From assembly GCA_030618905.1 (NCBI GenBank), contig JAUXCL010000037.1:1-15248 (forward strand): a stretch of DNA of 15,248 nucleotides, given 5' to 3'. The first letter of the stretch is position 1; every line of letters starts with the position of its first letter. Origin of the DNA: Bacteroidales bacterium (GTDB taxonomy: Bacteria; Bacteroidota; Bacteroidia; Bacteroidales; B18-G4). Under the pieces are notes generated by a model. That model ran no database searches. It saw only the letters and a list, made by a program, of their open reading frames with translations, and had not been told where the DNA came from. Below, in pieces: positions 14,650 to 15,248 of this stretch. The translations under genes and the position numbers were made by a program.

Positions 14650-15248
14650 TTGAAATTAATCCAATACATAGATGATTTCAGGCAATTCATCAATCAGCCT
14701 GAAAAGAGCAATGAGAAAAACAGGTATGAACGAAAGTTCGTTATTGAAAGGTTGAATATTAAGCAAGTAGAATCTATCCTCAGATACCATCCCGCCGCAT
14801 TTAACGAGATATTTCAGGAACGCCAGGTCAACAATATTTACCTGGACACCCGGAGTATGGATGCATTTAATGACAATGTAGTTGGTAATAGCAACAGAAC
14901 CAAAGTTCGCATCAGGTGGTATGGTGAAACATTTGGTGAGATTGAAAACCCGGTTATGGAACTTAAAATAAAAAAAGGCCTGACCGGTACAAAATTATCC
15001 TATGCCCTTATGCCATTCAATCTGGATAATCAGTTTACATACAACGTGCTTACCGGCATATTTGAAAGATCAAAAATGCCTGGCTGGGTTACTGAAACTT
15101 TATATGGGTATTATCCTGTTCTGCTAAATAAGTACCGAAGGAAATATTATCTTTCTTCAGATAAGCAGATCCGCATCACACTTGATACAGCTATGACATA
15201 TTACAAAATAGCTGATTATAATAATAATTTTATTCAATACTATGTCGA
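14650..15248 (+). CDS. VTC-domain protein (polyphosphate polymerase-like), 3' end outside window
   Basis: The frame is open from an in-frame TAA at 14620-14622 to the right edge, giving 199 codons from a TTG at 14650. The VTC tunnel-fold pattern is clear: RYERKFVIERLN (25-36), NNIYLDT (61-67), KVRIRWYG (85-92), ELKIKKG (104-110), NKYRRKYYLS (160-169) and RITLD (175-179). The basic residues K85, R87, R89, K106, R163 and R164 and the acidic E104 lie where the yeast Vtc4 polymerase binds nucleotide and polyphosphate. The likely reaction is transfer of the ATP gamma-phosphate to polyphosphate in the cytoplasm, perhaps with export through DUF4956. No in-frame ATG precedes the domain; TTG at 14650, or TTG at 14629 overlapping the upstream TGA, are the candidate starts. 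The C-terminal part, about a third or less, is missing. Confidence 0.85.
   Translation, partial: MKLIQYIDDFRQFINQPEKSNEKNRYERKFVIERLNIKQVESILRYHPAAFNEIFQERQVNNIYLDTRSMDAFNDNVVGNSNRTKVRIRWYGETFGEIENPVMELKIKKGLTGTKLSYALMPFNLDNQFTYNVLTGIFERSKMPGWVTETLYGYYPVLLNKYRRKYYLSSDKQIRITLDTAMTYYKIADYNNNFIQYYV

Noticed and set aside
14672..14755. ATG-started 27-codon open frame just before the VTC domain
   Set aside because: It is in a different frame from the VTC domain and stops before it; the domain frame itself is open back to 14623, so this ATG is not the VTC start.

Overview
This window looks like a chromosomal segment from a member of the phylum Bacteroidota (Bacteroidetes), probably a Bacteroidales-type or related uncultured anaerobe or facultative organism; the order is an inference. 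The supporting signs are a gliding-motility-type lipoprotein (GldH), a b558-family succinate dehydrogenase/fumarate reductase anchor, no Shine-Dalgarno motif in front of any start, and several matches to the Bacteroidota -7 promoter element TAnnTTTG. No RNA genes, insertion sequences, phage genes or CRISPR arrays were seen, and no gene-free stretch exceeds 300 bases.

Layout. (1) 1-1223, minus strand: 5' part of an Xaa-Pro aminopeptidase running off the left edge. (2) A divergent intergenic region (1224-1389) with a promoter-like element and a palindrome in the sdhC leader. (3) 1390-4803: sdhC-sdhA-sdhB, a complete succinate:quinone oxidoreductase/fumarate reductase with all flavin and Fe-S ligands visible. 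(4) 4820-9919: a tightly packed same-strand run of holB (clamp-loader delta'), ricT (PSP1-family Fe-S protein), gldH (lipoprotein) and a class A penicillin-binding protein, covering replication, RNA or regulatory functions and envelope growth. (5) 9978-15248: an A+T-richer group of four genes. These are a large exported protein combining a carbohydrate-binding-like module, a CotH kinase-like domain and a C-terminal right-handed beta-helix; an exported metallophosphoesterase with altered metal motifs; a DUF4956 membrane protein; and a VTC-domain (polyphosphate-polymerase-like) protein cut by the right edge.

The first part is housekeeping. The last part is the most interesting. A predicted polyphosphate polymerase, its probable membrane partner (DUF4956), a surface CotH-like kinase fold and a phosphoesterase sit together on one strand, which suggests an envelope-associated system that makes, transfers or removes phosphate or polyphosphate. 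CotH, DUF4956 and VTC families are, to my knowledge, found together in other bacteria, but a biochemical role for the set, and for this beta-helix fusion and phosphoesterase, is to my knowledge not established.
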